Shown here piece after piece: positions 41,170 through 43,386 of a stretch of DNA of 43,386 nt. The stretch comes from Amarolinea aalborgensis. GTDB taxonomy: Bacteria > Chloroflexota > Anaerolineae > SSC4 > Amarolineaceae. Each line of letters starts with the position of its first letter. The first letter of the stretch is position 1. The translations under genes and the position numbers were made by a program. The stretch lies in the NCBI RefSeq assembly GCF_900491745.1, contig NZ_UETR01000023.1:1-43386 (forward strand), written 5' to 3'. Under the pieces are notes generated by a model, which worked only from the letters and a program-made list of their open reading frames with translations, had not been told where the DNA came from and did not search any database.

Positions 41170-41172
41170 GCC

Positions 41173-41931
41173 ATGAGCGCCAATGACCGGCCGCGTGCGG
41201 ATGATCTGCTCGAGCTGCTGGCCGACGAGGTGGCCGCGCGCCTGGCGGCGCGCAAAGCCGTAGGGACGCCCGCCCCGACGTCGGCCATGCCTGCGGCCTC
41301 GCCACCCTCACCCGTCCTGCCAACTTCCCCTGCGCCGCTGCCCCCTGCCAGCGACGCGAGTCCAGCGCCCGAAGAAGAGGCAGCGCCGGACGTCACGCTT
41401 GACGAACCTGTTCCCGTGGTTGCCACGGGCGCTAGCCACCTGATACGCCGCCTCGCCCTGGGCCTGCTTGTGATCATCGTGCTGATCAACCTACCGTTCA
41501 ATCGCCATGGCACCAGCCTGGCGCGCGCCTTGCCAGGCAGCGCGGCGCTCGTCATTCGTGACGGCCTGGTGGTCAAAGAGGCTGACAAGGAACCCATCTA
41601 CGTTTTCCGCCATGAGCAGTTCCACTGGATCAGCAGCCTGGATGCGTTCGAGCACTATGGCTACCGCTGGCAGCAGGTGCGCATCGTCGAGCCGGGATTC
41701 ATGGCCAGCTTCGAGTTGGGCGCGCCGCTTCATGTCCTCTTGAAATGCCAGGACAGCCCGCACATCTACCGCCTGGAGAACGACCGCAAGCGTTGGATTG
41801 TGGATATCCCCACCTTCGAGGCCGAAGGGCACGCATGGGACGACGTGCGCATCGTGGATTGCGACTATCTGCGCAGCATTCCCGACGGCGAGACAATCCC
41901 GCCGGGGCGCGGGCCGGCGCCGCAGCCGTGA
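41173..41931 (+). CDS. Single-pass membrane protein with two internal repeats
   Basis: A 252-residue protein. A charged N-terminus (about 1-30) leads into a Pro/Ala/Ser-rich linker (about 33-70), then one transmembrane helix (about 95-107) and an exported domain made of two ~48-residue repeats. Each repeat has the pattern I-Y-x-hydrophobic...W-I...F-E-x-x-G-x-x-W-x-x-V-R-I-V (units near 136-184 and 194-242). The second ends in IPDGETIPPG. I do not recognise a named family with certainty; such repeats look like cell-surface modules. It is coupled to the membrane protein gene upstream. Confidence 0.7.
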   Translation: MSANDRPRADDLLELLADEVAARLAARKAVGTPAPTSAMPAASPPSPVLPTSPAPLPPASDASPAPEEEAAPDVTLDEPVPVVATGASHLIRRLALGLLVIIVLINLPFNRHGTSLARALPGSAALVIRDGLVVKEADKEPIYVFRHEQFHWISSLDAFEHYGYRWQQVRIVEPGFMASFELGAPLHVLLKCQDSPHIYRLENDRKRWIVDIPTFEAEGHAWDDVRIVDCDYLRSIPDGETIPPGRGPAPQP

Positions 41932-41935
41932 GGGA

Positions 41936-41960
41936 AGGGCAAAGCGCAGAGTGCAAAACG
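41936..41960 (+). repeat. Heptamer array after the 41931 stop
   Basis: Units of the GTGCAAA set (GGCAAAG, CGCAGAG, TGCAAAA) begin a few bases after the stop codon and run directly into the HigA-like fragment. Confidence 0.6.
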
Positions 41961-42148
41961 CATCGAAGGCTTTTGGACGCACGCCGGAAAGCTGGCTGCA
42001 GATCCAGATGCAGTATGATTTGGCCCAGGTCAGCCAACGGGTGAACCTTGCCCAGATCAAGCCGTTTGTGGTGAGCACAGACGCTGTTGCTGCCGTCAGT
42101 GGCGAACAACACAGTGCGTCGGAGGATCTCACCATCCGACGCACTTGA
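41957..42148 (+). pseudogene. Fragment of a HigA-type antitoxin
   Basis: The frame reads SKAFGRTPESWLQIQMQYDL (41963-42022) and then AQVSQRVNLAQIKPF. This closely matches the C-terminal part of HigA-family antitoxins (typically LSKAFGTSPEFWLNLQMQYDLW). The helix-turn-helix N-terminal half is missing: the fragment begins where the heptamer repeat ends, and no toxin gene is nearby. The tail after about 42070 no longer looks like the family. It is best read as a remnant of a toxin-antitoxin module truncated at, or by, the repeat. Confidence 0.65.
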
Positions 42149-42175
42149 GTGGACGAGCCAGGCGTCGGCTCGTCC
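42114..42175. terminator. Two hairpins between convergent genes
   Basis: GTGCGTCGGA (42114-42123) pairs perfectly with TCCGACGCAC (42135-42144), and GGACGAGCC (42151-42159) pairs with GGCTCGTCC (42167-42175). They lie between genes converging from both sides. Neither has a T-run, so a bidirectional transcription end is possible but not certain. Confidence 0.45.
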
Positions 42176-42216
42176 GCGAGATGCAACTCAGAACTGCTTT
42201 CGCTTGTGCCCTATGC

Positions 42217-42918
42217 CTACTTCAAGCTGTCCAGGTACTCCTTGCACAACCCAGACTCGAGCTCGCCCAGCGCCCTCCCAGATGGGGGATAGGCGGCTGG
42301 CGACCACACTCGCTTCAAATCGTCGGGCCGATTAGCTTCGGCCCAGTTGATGAGCTTCCGGTAGGACGCCACCCAGGCTTGGCCAGACTCGGAAGTCCTT
42401 ATCGCACTGAATAGCCGAATCTTATTCTCCAGTGCACCGAGCGTGAGGTCATACCTCCACACATCCAGGCCGGACCAGGCCTTAACGCAGGACTCGTCAA
42501 GCCACTCCAGGGTGCAGACGAGCGCCTTGCCTTTCGGTTTGCAGTCGCTGACGGTTAACTTGACGCCGCGTCCGGTCATGTATTCCAGTCGGCTGCGCAC
42601 GTCCTCCTTATTGTCTATCTTTTCGCCATCCCACATGAAGATCAGCCCCTCGTCCCTGAAGAGGGCCAGGGCGGTGTCCAGATTGCGCTTGTTGAATGCA
42701 TCCTGGAAGGCTATGGCCAGATTCTCCAGGTCACTTGCGGGTGCGGGGGTGGGCGGCAGCGGCGTGAGCGCAGGCGGAACGGCGGTCGGAGTGGGCGGCA
42801 AGGGCGTGGCGGTCGACGGCGCTGGTGTGGGCGTGGATGCCGTGGGCGCTGCGCAGCCGGCGGCAATCAACAGGTAGATGGTTGCGACGACGAACAGTCC
42901 TAGCATTTGCCCTTTCAT
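42217..42918 (-). CDS. Lipoprotein with NTF2-like domain
   Basis: A 233-residue secreted lipoprotein. The signal peptide ends in a lipobox LIAAGC (C22 lipidated). A Thr/Pro-rich linker (about 25-62) leads to a domain of about 120 residues beginning DLENLAIAFQDAFNKRNLDTALALF, the pattern of SnoaL/NTF2-like folds, and a C-terminal helical part. Substrate and role are unknown. A strong AAGGAGGTG ribosome site stands five bases before the ATG. Confidence 0.8.
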   Translation of the reverse strand: MKGQMLGLFVVATIYLLIAAGCAAPTASTPTPAPSTATPLPPTPTAVPPALTPLPPTPAPASDLENLAIAFQDAFNKRNLDTALALFRDEGLIFMWDGEKIDNKEDVRSRLEYMTGRGVKLTVSDCKPKGKALVCTLEWLDESCVKAWSGLDVWRYDLTLGALENKIRLFSAIRTSESGQAWVASYRKLINWAEANRPDDLKRVWSPAAYPPSGRALGELESGLCKEYLDSLK

Positions 42919-43386
42919 GGGTACACCTCCTTGTGGGTACGAATGGGCGGCTCAGGCTCTGATGAAAAAGAGGCTACAATAAACGGACAGCGATCAGGGT
43001 GGGCGTGTCAGAGGTCGCCGGGGCAAAGGCAACCTGACGGGTGCCCCCGATAGATGCCTGCGCGCTCAAAGAGGAAACTGGCAACGCGCCGGCCAGCGAG
43101 GTCACAGCCGGTGAAGCCCGGCCAGCGCCAGGTTCGCGCAAGAGGTGGGCGGGCAGACCGATGATGTGTGAACGGCGCTACCATAATTATAGCACGGGGG
43201 GGGGGGGCAAATGTCAATACTTTTTGTGTTTTATTTCACAATCTGGGGTTAATGTGGCGACGGGCTCGACCAAGGCGCGGTTCCGGGCTTGAGGCGGGAG
43301 GATAGCAAGGGCGGGAAGAAGGGGTAGGCTGAACTATAGCACAGGTTGATAGCTTGAACAACAACTGTGCTCACCAATTGGTATGA
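42919..43386. other. Gene-free end of the window
   Basis: No convincing coding region is seen. The stretch contains a TACAAT (42975-42980) without a good -35, a CCGATGATGTGTGA (43158-43171) that resembles the core of the heptamer elements, an AT-rich CCATAATTATAG, and an uninterrupted run of 12 G (43196-43207). The region could hold the promoter of a gene beyond the window edge. Confidence 0.5.

Noticed and set aside
41491..42186. Minus-strand open frame across the end of the 41173-41931 gene
   Set aside because: It has no family features and overlaps both a better-supported gene and the HigA-like fragment on plus.

Overview
The window is about 43 kb of GC-rich bacterial chromosome. It is densely packed with housekeeping genes and shows no rRNA, tRNA, CRISPR array, phage or intact transposase that I could recognise. 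Several things point to Chloroflexota, most likely an Anaerolineae- or Caldilineae-like lineage. These are a T-box-controlled tryptophan operon, a menaquinol-type cytochrome bc complex with an APWY instead of a PEWY motif, a long Complex I membrane-arm cluster, an aroK-aroB fusion, and several membrane proteins of types common in that phylum. This assignment is inference from gene content; no marker gene was compared.

Layout. 132-4386 (minus): a Rieske / fused cytochrome b / two di-haem cytochrome c operon with a sigma70-like promoter at its head and a hairpin-plus-T terminator at its end. 4466-5037: a DUF59 (SufT/PaaD-like) gene on minus and, divergently, the trp promoter. 5085-15473 (plus): a T-box leader followed by trpE, a four-helix-bundle S23-type gene, trpS, trpG, trpD, trpC, a DUF554 membrane protein, trpF, a Nudix hydrolase, trpB and trpA. 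15470-22226: a MazG-like pyrophosphohydrolase, a peptidase-only prepilin peptidase, a polytopic membrane protein, a ketopantoate reductase-like gene, tsaD, murE and a zinc-ribbon membrane protein. 22333-30879 (minus): nuoA-H-J-K-(TPR-like two-TM protein)-L-M-N, with nuoB, C, D, I and the NADH module absent. 30990-34899 (minus): an alpha/beta hydrolase, an OmpR-type regulator, its histidine kinase and a CinA C-terminal domain fused to an extra domain. 34970-37299 (plus): MoxR ATPase and DUF58 protein. 37379-40179 (minus): aroC and an aroK-aroB fusion, the chorismate supply for the trp operon. 40477-42918: two membrane proteins, a fragment of a HigA-type antitoxin, and a lipoprotein. The last ~470 bases hold no gene I can support.

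The signal that ordinary annotation does not explain is a family of intergenic tandem heptamer repeats. Purine-rich arms (AGACCAG/AGATCAG type) stand left of a short cargo, and the reverse-complement pyrimidine-rich arms (GGTCTCC/GATCTCT type) stand right of it. Three copies enclose a conserved core containing CGGATGATGTGTGGA, and one encloses a complete four-helix-bundle gene inside the trp operon. A second heptamer set (GTGCAAA, GAATGCT) is often chained to the first. Arrays repeatedly begin within a few bases of a stop codon. The arrangement resembles a non-autonomous element with terminal inverted repeats built of heptamers, possibly linked to the four-helix-bundle gene. No mobility was demonstrated.
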